64,000 bases of DNA, taken from Mucor racemosus (taxonomy: Eukaryota; Mucoromycota; Mucoromycetes; Mucorales; Mucoraceae). The stretch spans positions 6,324,001 through 6,388,000 of the forward strand of contig JAPEHQ010000001.1 of NCBI GenBank assembly GCA_027405735.1, read 5' to 3'. Below the pieces are notes generated by a model, which saw only the letters and a list, made by a program, of their open reading frames with translations, was not told where the DNA came from and did not search any database. A program made the translations under genes and the position numbers. Of this stretch, positions 1 through 12,505 are shown piece after piece (position 1 is the stretch's first letter; each line of letters opens with the position of its first letter).

Positions 1-2565
1 TAGTCGAGAGAAGGTTCGAAACAAGCACATGTAACCTTGGTAACACTGTTCTTAATCTCATTCAAAGGAATACCCAGACCAAGTTTAGCAGCAACAAAAG
101 CAAGAGGATAACCAGTAGCCTTGGAAGCAAGAGCAGATGAACGAGAAAGACGAGCATTAACTTCAATAATGCAGTATTCTTTGGAGAAAGGATTCAAAGC
201 ATATTGAATGTTACATTCACCAACAACACCCAAATGACGGATAACATTGACTGCAGTAGTACGAAGCATGTTGTAATCTTCATCAGAAAGAGTTTGAGAA
301 GGAGCAATGACAATGGAATCACCTGTGTGAATGCCGAGAGGATCAAAGTTTTCCATGTTACAAACAGTAATACAGTTATCTTGACAATCACGAACAACTT
401 CGTATTCAATTTCTTTCCAACCCTTCATGGATTTTTCAACCAAAACTTGAGGAGAAGTAGCGAATGCCTTGTTACAAAGAGCAACCAATTCCTTTTCGTT
501 ATCAGCGAAACCAGAACCAAGGCCACCAAGAGCATAAGCAGCACGACAAATGACAGGATAACCAATTTCCTTGGCAGCTGCAAGAGCTTCATCAACTGTT
601 ACGGCAGAAGAAGATTGAGCGCACTTTTCGTCGATTTCGTACAATGCTTGAGCAAAAAGATCACGATCTTCGGTAGTAATGACAGTATCGATAGAAGTAC
701 CAAGAACTTTGACACCTAAACCCTCAAACTCATCCTTCAATGCAATACCTACACCCAAAGCGGTTTGACCACCAAATGTGACATAAATACCATCAGGCTT
801 TTCAAATTGAATGACCTTACGAACATATTCAGGAGTAACAGGCAAAAAGTAAACTTTATCAGCCAAACCCTTGGATGTTTGAATAGTGGCAATATTGGGA
901 TTAATCAAGACAGTATAAATGCCTTCTTCCTTCAAAGCCTTAATAGCTTGAGAACCAGAGTAATCAAATTCACCAGCTTGACCAATGGATAAACCGCCAG
1001 AACCGAGAACAAGAACTTTGTTGACATGAACTTTAGGGTTCTTGTTACGATTTTCAACGATATCTCCACCAGGCATATGTACGGGAACCAGAGTGTTCTT
1101 TTCAAGACAGTCCTTGACATTGTTAAGGAAGACATCAAAGAGAAATTCAGTATCGCGAGGGCCAGGAGTAGACTCAGGATGGAATTGAACCGAGAAAATA
1201 GGAAGAGATTTATGAATAATACCTTCATTAGAACCATCATTAGCATTGACAAAGAGTTCTTGATAGTTGCTAGGAAGAGATGAACCATCAACAGCATAAC
1301 CATGGTTTTGAGATGTGATATAGCAACGACCAGAAAGCATATTGGTACAAGGGATGTTTTGACCACGGTTACCATATTTCATCTTCATAGTTTTAGAACC
1401 TGCAGCAAGAGCCATGACTTGATGGCCCAGACAAATACCAAATACAGGCTTCTTGAGATCATTGAGGAATTTAGTAATATTCTTGATGGTAGTATCAATA
1501 GTAGTTGGATCACCTGGACCGTTAGAAAGGAAAAGACCATCATAAGAGTCAACAGGTTCTGCGTTGAAATCATAATCCCAAGGAACAATCTTGAGTTCTA
1601 CACCACGGAAGACGAAACAACGGATTTGATTATACTTCATACCAATGTCAACGGCAATAATACGCATGGTACGGCCAGAAGGAGTTTTGATGGCTTTAGC
1701 AGGGTCAGGATAGTAAATCTTGGGTTCTTTAATAGAAACTTCAGCAACCAAATTTCTCTTGTTAGGATCAACCCAATCAACATCTTGGTAATCAACCATC
1801 CAACGTTCGGAAGGCTTTAAATTAGAAGGAGTAGTTAAACCAAGAGCAGAAGCAGCAGCATCAACAGAACTGTTAGCAAGAGATTTAGGAAAGAGGATCT
1901 TACCCAAGAGAACACCTTGAGTACGGATTTTCTTGGTCATGGCACGAGTATCAATACCATACAAAGCTGGAACATTATTCTCCTTGAGCCAAGTGGAAAG
2001 AGAAGATTGAGCCAAATAATGCGAATAATCCTGAGCATAATTACCAACGATCAAACCAGCAACATGAATTTCATTAGATTCAAAGTATTTAGGAATGTCT
2101 TTGAGAAGCTCATCCATTTCAGTACGAGAAGGTACACCATAATTACCAACCAAAGGAAATGTCAAGACCAAAATTTGGCCACGATAAGATGGATCAGTCA
2201 AAGATTCGGGATAACCAACCATACCTTTTTGTGAAACATGTCAGATCGGAAAAATGATCTCCACTTTAAACAATGAGCTTACCTGTCTGAAATACGCATT
2301 CACCAGAAATACTCTTGGATTCTGAGCCAAAAGAAATACCTTGATAACTAGAACCATCTTGTAAAACCAAGGCAGCAGTAGTAACATCCTTGTCATCAAA
2401 TGCTGTAACGGGGCGATGAGGAGCAGATGGAGAGCGTGGAGAAAGAGCAGGAAGTGGAGTGGCATTAGCAGCAGGAGCAGGAATGTGTACACCAGCTACA
2501 GAGCTAATTGTTGCAGGAGCAGTGCCACCAGCAGCAACAGTAGGGATAGGGAAGTTGGAAGACAT
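1..2565 (-). CDS. URA2: Multifunctional pyrimidine enzyme, carbamoyl-phosphate synthase part (5' portion; gene continues past left edge)
   Basis: Glutamine-dependent carbamoyl-phosphate synthase of de novo pyrimidine synthesis, cytosolic. Exon 1 is 2283-2565 and exon 2 runs from 2224 off the window edge; the intron 2225-2282 is 58 nt and frame is kept (QTG-MVGYPE). After a Pro/Ala-rich leader of about 75 residues comes the small-subunit fold, then the class I glutamine amidotransferase with the nucleophile motif FGICLGHQ and the later FSVQFHPE. The large-subunit ATP-grasp domain starts at [20 protein letters not shown] without a break. Fusion of amidotransferase and synthase in one chain is typical of fungal URA2/animal CAD, which also carry aspartate transcarbamylase; that part would lie off the edge and is not seen. 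The arginine-specific fungal enzyme has separate subunits, so URA2 is preferred. Transcribed divergently from CCH1. Confidence 0.93.
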
Positions 2566-3504
2566 TATGTTTTATTATTTTGTGCTATTTTTTTTTTTTT
2601 TTTCTATGCAAAATTTTTAATGCAAAATTCAAAAGCACAATGTTTGGTCCTTACGTGATGGTTTTATCAAAAGTAAAGCAAAACAAATGTCAGATAATAA
2701 GTTAGAAAGATAAAAAGAAAGAGATTTTATTAAAAAAATATAATGCAAAAAGGGTATTCCAAAGATCGTCAGCTAAGGGTGCTGAAAAGTTGCAATGGTT
2801 CCAAGGAATTAGAGCGTTTTTATAGTGTTTAAAGATGTGAAAATTTATCCCCGTCATCGAAAGAAAGTCCCTTCTTTGTAACCAATTAGTGGAAATGATC
2901 TATAAGACATGCAAGTCCGGTAGATCCAATTTAGAGAGAAAGAAGAAGTTTGTTTGTGATAGAAAACATGAGTAATGCGCCGAGGTCACAAATACATGGT
3001 ATCGAAATATAACAGCTATATACTGTCCAAAATTGGATATTCAACGCATTTTAAAACAGATTATTGATTCAAATATACTAGAGTATATGCAGCAGCTTTG
3101 CTTTCATTTATAACCCTGTTTTTGAGTATGGGAAAACTCTTTAAAGATCAAATATGCATACATTTTTTTGCGGAGCTTGAATACCAACTGCATCTGGAAA
3201 CATTGTCCAAAAGAATTATTTTGCAATGGAACGATACCCTTGAAACCCGAGCATGAGTTTAAATCTCTTGGAAACGAATTATTAAAGGTTACCTGTTAAT
3301 TGAGGAAACTCATTTAATATCAAAATCAGCCTTGTGCTGATTGCCTTGAATTTTTTTTCTGCCTCAAGTTACATTTATTTATAGATATTGTGGTTTAATT
3401 TGTGTGTATCTCTAATTGTTTTGTGTGTTATTTCCTCCCCTTTTTCCTCCCCTTTCATATTTACTTTTATTTATATTAACAAAAAGGAGAGGAGAGAATG
3501 ACAA
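2566..3504. promoter_or_regulatory. Divergent intergenic region between the pyrimidine enzyme and CCH1
   Basis: 939 bases with no gene seen. It must hold both promoters. A long T run lies just upstream of the pyrimidine enzyme start (2588-2602), and a pyrimidine-rich stretch (TCCTCCCC-type, about 3430-3460) lies 50-70 bases before the CCH1 start. No operator motif was recognised with confidence. Confidence 0.4.
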
Positions 3505-3524
3505 ATGTCTTTTATACGAAATAA
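3498..3524 (+). promoter_or_regulatory. Short upstream ORF overlapping the CCH1 start codon
   Basis: An ATG at 3498 opens an eight-codon frame that ends at TAA 3522-3524, after the CCH1 start at 3505 and in another frame. The upstream ATG has A at -3 (AGAATG), whereas the CCH1 ATG has C at -3. Ribosomes using the first ATG would miss the CCH1 start, so the site could lower CCH1 translation. Whether the mRNA includes 3498 is not known from sequence. Confidence 0.45.
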
Positions 3525-6500
3525 ATCTGTGAATAAGCGACCTTTATCTACGAATCCTTATAAACAAATGAACAATGATGAGGATCATAACCAACAAAAC
3601 GAAAACGAAGAAGGATCGTCTTCTTCTCCCGCATCTCCATTCATGTCTTTCAGTCCTAAGCCTAATGTTGACGTATCTCGTCGTTATACACAAAAGCGAC
3701 AACCTCCAACCATGGCAGAATTCATGACAGAATTTGAGCAAGAAAGAAGACCATCTTTTACTGTCAAATCACCTAGTGTTAGTTCAAATAATTCAATCAT
3801 ATCTGATGCAGAAGAAGGTAGTGTGGCATCATATGAGGATATCGAAGAATTCTCGGATACAGCTAGATTAACAATCAATGCATCTGATATGAATGGTTTC
3901 CATGGCAACCAGGGGAGTAGCAGTAATAGAGATCAAAATAGATTTTCAGTTACCATGGAAACGAGCGACGATCTTGATTCACAACAAATTTTCAATACAA
4001 ATGTCAACAGTAGTAGAATATCTTTTCAACAAGGGCGTCCAATGAGTAAAGTTTATGAACCAGCACTTATAGACCCTGAAGTAGATCAAAGAAATAGAAA
4101 GTTGAATAAGATTTTACATTTTGATAAAAGAGCGTGTGCAAGAAAAGTATCTAGAGTGATTCGACGATTATCTAAAAGAATAGTGAATGTGCATAATAAC
4201 TATAATCCAGATGACCTTACAGCTCAGCCTCAGCAGCCACATTCACCACATCAAAACCAACAGCAAAGTCCTTTGACAGATCAAGAGCAACATGCATTAA
4301 TGAATAAAAGAGCAAGATATAATGAAGATGAAGGTGAATCAGATGCCTCTTCAGTTACAAATGAAGTAATACCCATGACTAGAACATCTTCAAATAACAG
4401 CAAGCTAAGTAATAAACCAATTCTGAATACCACATCATCATCTGCATCACATGGCAGTAGTATAAATCAAAAAGATACCAAACACAACATTCAATTAGCA
4501 GGCAATAGTTTGAGATTGTTATCACCTACAAATCCATTTCGACTCTTTTTTGCTAGAATAATGTATTACAAGTATGTATACATGGATTAAAAAGGATTTT
4601 AATATATGGAATTTAACATTTGATTCCTTATAGATGGTTTGAAACATTTATCATGCTTTTGATTGTATTGCATGGCATAGTATTATTAGTTGTAGGATGG
4701 GGATCGAATCCATTTCCAGTGCCACCAAATCAATGGACACCTACATGGGATCAAATTATATTGCTTGTTATATTTTCATTTTATACCCTTACAACAATTT
4801 GCCGTATTATTGTTTATGGATTATTTATCAATTCTACACCAAATTCGAAAACAGCATTTTTAAGACATAGTTGGAACAGAGTTGACATCGTTTCTATTAT
4901 ATCTTATTGGGTTGATTTAGCATTGTTATTGACTCAACAAGAAATCGTCGATGAAGGCAGAAGAATTTTGGTTTTTAAAATGTTGTCTGCTCTTGTTCTA
5001 CTTCGATTATTGAATTTGACAGATGGCAGTAGAGTTATTCTTAACAGTTTAAAGAAGGCAGCGCCTCTTTTGGTCAATGTGTTGTTTTTTGTGTTATTTT
5101 TCTTTGTGATATTTGCGTAAGTTATTCGTGTAAACAAATGATTTGGATGATAGTTTATTCAAAATATGATATAGTATTGTAGGTGTTCAATCTTTTAAAG
5201 GATCTTTTCGAAGACATTGTGTGTGGCATGGTAAGAATGTCTCAGATGTTTTGTACCTGAGCAGACCTGATTAACCTTTTGTAGACCCCAACAATTCAAG
5301 CAATGTTCAAGAATTACAACAATACTGTGGTGGATATATAAATGCTTCTGGTGATGTTGTTCCTTATTTATTACAAGATGGATCTGAAGCACCATGGTCT
5401 AAAGGATTTATTTGTGAATCTGGTTTAACATGTGAGGTACACAATACAGAGTTTTTGATCGTATCACCTGGGATGGCAATTAAAAATGCTTATTTAGGAA
5501 ACCGAGAATCCTTTCGGAGGCACAATTAGCTTTGACAACATATTCTCATCCATGCTGTTAGTTATGATTATTACCGGTGGTAAGTGTTTCAATTGATTAC
5601 AAAAAAAAAAGGACAATTACTTATATGGCAGAATAGTTCAATCATGGACAGATCGTATGTATGATATGATGGATGCAGAATACTTTGTTGCTAGTCTTTA
5701 TTTTGTTATTATTGTTATTGTCATGAATTTTTGGTTAATCAATCTTTTCATTGCGGTTATTACCGAGATGTTTGCTAAAGTCAGAGAAGATTCACAACAT
5801 TCTGCATTTACAAGTTCAACAGCTAGACCAGTTTTAGCAGATGCTAATGAAGAGGGTGTTTGGGCGTATTCAGAGCAAAGTGAAACGCAAAAAAAGAAAT
5901 TAAAAAAGAATTCACCTCTTGCATTGATTGTCAAATACATGAATCCATTTTGGATCATTCTAGTCGCTGTAGATTTACTATGCATGGCATCAAGGAACAA
6001 TAAAATGTCGGCTGAAGAATTAGATGCATTGAATATGGCAGAAACAATATTCTCGATTGCATTTCTGTTTGAAATATTGGTTAGAATGTTGAACCAAAGA
6101 ACATATTTGAAAGGATTCTTTCAAAGCAAGTTGAATGCAACTGATTTCTTGATTGCAATTATTACTTGTATCATTCAAATACCTCCTATACATCAAAATG
6201 TATATATTTATGTCTGGTTTACTGGCTTTCAGGTCTTACGTATCTATAGATTGGTGGTAGCAGTGCCTAGATTGAGAAAATTAATGGTAAATTTGACAAA
6301 TCAACCACCAAAATTGCTAGCGCTAAATATTTTCTATAGTCTCGAGTCTTGGGCAGTGTATACGGTCTTATCAATTTATCTTTTTTCATCGTTTTAGCTA
6401 CTTTATTATGTGCTATTATTGCATTTCAACTGTTTGAAGGTGTCATTAACGAGTTGGATGATGAATCTGAAATGAGATTTTTCTCTGTTTATAATTCTTT

Positions 6501-9500
6501 TGTTTCGCTTTATCAAGTAAGTTTACTCAAAAATCGAAATAGAAAAGATACTAAGCAATCGTCTAGTTATTTTCTGGTGAAGATTGGACGACAGTTTTGT
6601 ATAATGTGATGGAAGCAGGAGCAGAAAATAACAATGCTGTCGTTTATGCATTATTTTTGGTTTTCTGGTTTGCATTTTCCAATTGTATGCATTTTTTTTT
6701 TTTTTGTAAAGAATATTCTCCACATGATTTTTATAATTAACATTTGATTGTTTTAGTTGTTTTGGTTAATCTATTCATTGCTGTATTGATGGAGAATTTT
6801 GAAATTGCAGAAGAAGATAAAAGAAAGCGTCAAGTAACGCAATTCATGGAAAAAACAGAGAATGAATTGGGCCAAAAAACGGTTGTCAGTCGCTGGAATA
6901 TTTACAGATATTTCAAACCTCAGGCAAAAGGTCTGGATGTTAAGAATATGCCTAGCAATCTTGTCTTGTCTGTTCAAAAGAATATCGTTCGTGAATTCAT
7001 GAATGAAGCTACTGATGTAAATGCAAATGAACCTACATTACAATCAGCAAAGAACCGCGAGCAAATAGACCAACAACAACAAACAGGTGTATTATCCAAA
7101 GTAAAGAACTTTTTGGGTGAATTATACTCGGATAACGGCGAAAAATTAGAGCAACAACGCAAGCAACGTAGTAGAAACAGTATATATATTGATCCTTCAA
7201 ACGCATTTGATCAAGTTGGAACATTTTACGATTTCAGAAAAAGAGGAGGAGTTCATGATATCAACGAACCTCGTTCATTGCGATATTTAGTTGATCCAAC
7301 ATTAAGAGAAAATGTAGCCAACAGATATCAACAAGAAACAATTGATCATGACATTGAAGAAAGAAAAGCTCTTAAAAGAGATTTCATTACAGCTCATCCT
7401 TCGTATGATAAATCACTATATATATTTTCTCCCAGTAACCGTATTCGAAGATGGTGTCAATTGATTGTCCAACCTAGTCGTGGTGAACGTATTTTTGGTA
7501 CACCTGCATCTAAATGGGGTAGTGTTACCTTCTTGACCGTTATTACATGCTGTGTTATCATTAATGTGGTATTAACCATATATAATTCACCTGTTTATCA
7601 ATTTGAAAATCGCCATGATCCATCCGCTGTAATGCCATTTATCTATATTGATTATGCATTTACAGTTATTTTCACTATTGAATTTGTAATTAAAGTGGTT
7701 GCTGATGGTTTGATTCTCACACCAAATGCCTACATGTTGAATGGTTGGAATATGTTGGATTTATTCGTATTGATCACTCTTTACATGTCAAATTTCGGTA
7801 ACTTTGCTGCTGCTACTGGTTTGGAGCGTGGTTTCCGTGCATTCAAAGCTTTGAGAGCATTGCGTTTGATCAATCTTCTTGGACCTGCTAAAGAAACATT
7901 TACTGCTATTCTTGTCACTGGTCTTCCACAAATCCTTGATGCTGCTATATTAGGTTTATGTCTCATTGTGCCATTTGCTCTTTACGGACAAAATATATTT
8001 ATGGGATTGTTTTACAACTGTAATGATGGAGATGGCAATAAAATAGACTGTATTAACGAGGGAATGCTCGGTGTTCAAGAACCAATGCCTGAAGATTCTG
8101 AAATTTATATGCCTCGTATCTGGAATAACCCTTATGTCTATAGTTTCGATTCCTTTTGGCAATCATTACTGATTCTATTTGAAATTGCTAGTGGTGAAGG
8201 TTGGATTGATGTTTTAACCACTAGTATGGGTATTACAGGCAAAGACCTTGCTCCTGAACAAGATGCAAGCCAATTGTGGGGTATTTTCTTTATGGTCTAC
8301 AATTTAGCAGGCTCTGTATTTGTGATTTCATTGTTTCTTGGTGTTGTTATTGAGAATTTCACAAAGAGAAACGGAACTGCATATTTTACAAGTGATCAAA
8401 GACGTTGGCTTGATCTCAAAAAGTTACTCAATCAATTTAGACCTGCTAAAAGACCAAAAACTGTTCCTGAAGATAGGATTCGTAAATTATGCTTTAATTT
8501 AACAGTTGAAAAAAGAGGCAAATTCTATAGATTTATGACATTTGTTATTTCTTTGAATATTCTATTCTTGTGTACAGATGCTGTTTATGATGTAAATGAT
8601 GTCGATAATGGAGAAACAGGATGGAGTCGTATCAAAGGTAAAAACCGAGAGTGTGTATACATTATAATGGTTGTTTTACTGATAACACTTTTTGGCTAGT
8701 TTACATATATTTGGTGTTTATTTTCATTTACTGGATGGAAATTACAATCAAATTGTTGGGTTTAGGATGGAAATCTTTCCGTAGAAATCTTTGGAATTTG
8801 TATGATTTGACAATGGTTGTTGGTAGTTTTATTACTGCTGTTGTTACATTGGGAAATCCTAATTTACAAGTAAATGTTGAATCACAAAAGCTATTCATGA
8901 CAGCACTATGCTTTAAGCTAGTTCAAAGGAGTGATAGTTTGAATCAATTGTTTACGACCATGGCGTATGTATAAATCACAGTTTTATGATATTGTATTAA
9001 TCCATTACTTTATTAGCGCATCATCATATCAAATTCTAAATGTATTTGCCGTTTGGTTTGTTGTTTTAGTAACATATGCAATCATGTTTATGCAAATATT
9101 TGGGCTTACAAAGTACGGTCCAAATGCTACAACTGAACACATCAACTTTAGATCGTTTGCGAATACATTAATTTCACTCGTTCGATATTCAACAGGGTAA
9201 GTTAGTGAAAGAAATAGTAGTAATCGTCACCTAACATCTATACTTCAGCGAGGGTTGGAATTCTGTCATGCATGATTTCACTATAGAATATCCAAATTGT
9301 GTTGTAGCAGATAATTATCTTGATTCTGATTGTGGTTCACTTCGTTGGTCCTACTTTTTGTTCTTGACATTTAATATTATATCAATGTACATCTTCATTG
9401 CCATCTTCGTTGCTGTGGTTGCTGATAACTTTTCATATGTTTATCAAATCAAGGCAAATTTCTCTTTGGTGAATAGAGATGAAATTAGAAAATTCAAAAT

Positions 9501-10692
9501 GACTTGGGCATCGATTGATACAGAAAGAACAGGCTATGTTAAACCAAGTGAATACATGACATTATTTAGAGCAAGTATATTTAAAATATAATTTATAATT
9601 ATTAGATATTAACTATTGCTATAGAAACTTGATGGTATCTTTACAGTTAGAATATTTGAACCAGAATATTCTTATAAAAATCTCGTCAAGGAATGCAGTA
9701 TAAACAACACTGGAAATGCAAACAGTGATCCTTATCAACATCATTTGGATTTAAAAGCTTTAAACACACGATTAAATCAACTTGATAAACGAGATCTACA
9801 TTCAAAAAGACAAGATTTAGAAAAGATTTACTGGGTAAGGAAGGGAAAATAAGAATTTAAAGATGTGTCGTACATTCTGACATGTTATACAACATATTAC
9901 AGGAAACTGCACTAGTAGAATCTGCATCCAGAGGTGTATCGTTTAACCAAATGCTTTTAATGCTTGCACAAAGAAAATTAATTGTTCCTGAGAATGCTCT
10001 TATGTAAGTTACCTTATTATACGAAAAAAGCCCCATATTTACAAAAACCTCGGTAGATTGGAAGAATTGCTCGAAAATCAGAAAAAGGAAGAAGCTATAC
10101 ATACTCTCAGTTCCATCGATCGAGTTCGAGGTTTAATCGAAACCATTGCTTTACGGAAAAAGTTTTTGAAGCATCTCGAAAACAAAAAACAAAGAGATGG
10201 TAACTCACTTTTTTTCTTGTGTAATAATCACAGGATCTAATATTTATTTTGTTTTATTAGTGCCTGCAATTATCATTGACAACGAGGATGTAGGACAATC
10301 TTCATTACCAATCATTGCATCTGATTTAAGGTCCCACAATGATGGTTCGGTTATATCCTTAACAAACAGTGTCAAGTAAGCTGGGTTCATTATGATATGA
10401 TGTATGCCCAGTTATTTAACTTTTTCTCTATATCTAGTAATAGTCGCTCTTCCTTTTATGATTTGTATATGTCAAGTGATGAAGAAGATGTAGTAGAAGA
10501 TGATAAAGATTTTGAAAATGATGATGCAAATAGTGTAGAAAACGGTTCTCGGGCTGATGATAGTATCATAGAAGACACCTCCTCTCATGATATTTGGCAA
10601 GGTAAATATTGATTCTATTCAAGCAGTAAATCATTATGACTAACCTGCTTTATTGTCAATTTTTAGAGATGTTGAGGAATGAGTTTAAATAG
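3505..10692 (+). CDS. CCH1: Cch1-type voltage-gated calcium channel alpha subunit
   Basis: Pore-forming subunit of the fungal high-affinity calcium influx system (partner Mid1), plasma membrane. Eighteen exons: 3505-4571, 4634-5116, 5175-5230, 5285-5436, 5498-5579, 5637-6286, 6340-6516, 6567-6684, 6757-8637, 8700-8964, 9017-9196, 9249-9570, 9625-9834, 9903-10003, 10057-10199, 10261-10375, 10438-10601, 10667-10692. They sum to 6192 nt, 2063 residues, close to the yeast protein. Frame is maintained at all 17 junctions. A Ser/Asn-rich cytosolic N-terminus (about 350 residues) precedes four six-helix domains. Pore loops are seen at about residues 614 (VQSWTD), 892 (FSGEDWT), 1409 (ASGEGW) and 1705 (STGEGW). 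The domain I S5 motif AIVGVQSFKGSFRR is characteristic. An EF-hand-like segment follows domain IV, and the tail is acidic. Intron 12 has a GC donor. Confidence 0.95.
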
Positions 10693-12505
10693 TGTAGTTT
10701 CTTGTGCTAATGTATACCTATTAAGATAAAACCTTATATTCAGAATAAATGACATATATAGTAACTCAATAACAGTTAAACTCGTTGTTCTATTTGTAAT
10801 AATGGTATATAAAATCATGATTTATGTTATAATTTAAATTAAATTTTATAGCTTTTGTTACATATGCTACTATATGTATAAATGATGATTCAAATTCTAA
10901 ACGCCGTTGAACCATATATTTGCCAAGCGTAAGAAAAACTATTATTAATGTAAACAAGACAAGTACCAATTGCAAAAGGGAGAGTCTGTATGCATTAATC
11001 AAAAATAGTTAATGACATTCAAAGACAAAAGCCAACGATTTTAGGCGATAACTGCAATTTTAGGCAATTATTTTGGCGGTGCACCGTTTTTTAGACTGAG
11101 CACAAAGATCCTAAATTTGTAACCGGTTGGCCCCATGGATAAATATTTATATGTCATAAATGCTAGCATTCGATAGCTTAGGACCAAGAGCACACATACC
11201 TATCTTGAAACCTAAAATAGACCAAATACGTGCAGTGCAATTGGTGATTGTTGCACCTAAATCATCAAAAAACCATCAACTTTAAAACGCGATATTGACC
11301 GAACTAAACACTTTTATTCATTGTAAAATGCACCAAACAATCACCCTCGATCAGGGTTTACATCCTATATCCTTTTTTTAGGATTTTCAGGTGGTTGATT
11401 TTCGATCGAAATTTTGCCATTTTTCCCTTGCTACTACTCATGATTTTTTGCAAAATTTAGAAATATCGATTTTTGACGCCGAAAATGCGGTTTTTCAATA
11501 AGGTATTTATAGTATCAAAATGAGCGCACAAGATGCCCTGATGCTCTCAAAATGTTTAATTTGAAGTTTTCTATTGACAATTTGCATTTAGATGCGAAAA
11601 ACTGTTTTTCGATTTTTCTCGAATTCCTCAAAACTTTTGCAGAAAAAATTTGAAGTGAATGCTTCCATTAAAATCTGCATCAAATTCTCTATCGGCAATA
11701 TTAGAACAGAATTCATGTTATTTATGAACTATGGGATGTAAAATGCCTAAACAAGTTTCGAAATGTCAAAATCGATTGGAATTAATCAAATGAAAAAATG
11801 GCGGCATTTAAATTTTGAAAAGGAAAATCTTAAAAAATTGGTATCAAATGTTTAGTAAATCAATGATGCCAATGTTGCATATGTAGCTCTTTTTATTCTG
11901 CATTTGCTGATATAATTTTTAACAAAAAACATTTATTGAATTCTCCTGAAATTTTACAAAAACAGAATCTCTGGGCCAAAGAGCCAAAACTAACTGGCTT
12001 TCAAAACGGTTTCAAAAACCTGCTTTACAAACGTAAAACATCATCTCTCAAGGATTATTTTGAATGACTGCATGCGATATACAGATTAAAATTTGCTTAT
12101 AAATTTTTGGGGAGACATCCAATGCTGATATGCATTTTTTGTTTAAATATATACATCAAAAATTTATAGACTTGTATATGCATGTTCCAAACGATGTGGG
12201 TACCAAATCTGGATAAAAAAATGTTCTTTTTCCATGGATTAATGATGATTTGAGGTGTATTTTCAGCATGATACTAGTTGTATTTTGAATTATTATCAAT
12301 GCCAATACTATTAAGGTGCTTGTAAGAGCATATAGGCGCTGATTTGACACATTTTACTATACGATCAATGCAAAAGTAGGAGAGGCTTATGTCTTTCCAG
12401 ACGGTCACATTAGGGACTCTTTTTACCAATTTTTTTTTTCTTTTTGATCCAAATGAAATATTCAGTTAGTAGAATACATATCTCTCTTACTCTTTCAATT
12501 ACATT
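10693..12505. other. Long intergenic stretch, AT-rich, probable decayed repeat
   Basis: About 1.8 kb between CCH1 and MAK21 without a supportable gene. The part 11030-12100 has the look of the dispersed non-coding repeats further right (GATTTTTCG-type motifs, frequent A/T runs), but I could not align it to them, and no terminal repeats were found. MAK21 promoter sequences must lie at its right end. Confidence 0.35.

Noticed and set aside
6287..6339. Continuous reading of CCH1 through NLTNQPPKLLALNIF
   Set aside because: It is a 53-nt intron that happens to stay open; splicing restores RKLMSRVLGSVYGLINLSFF, as expected after the domain II voltage sensor.
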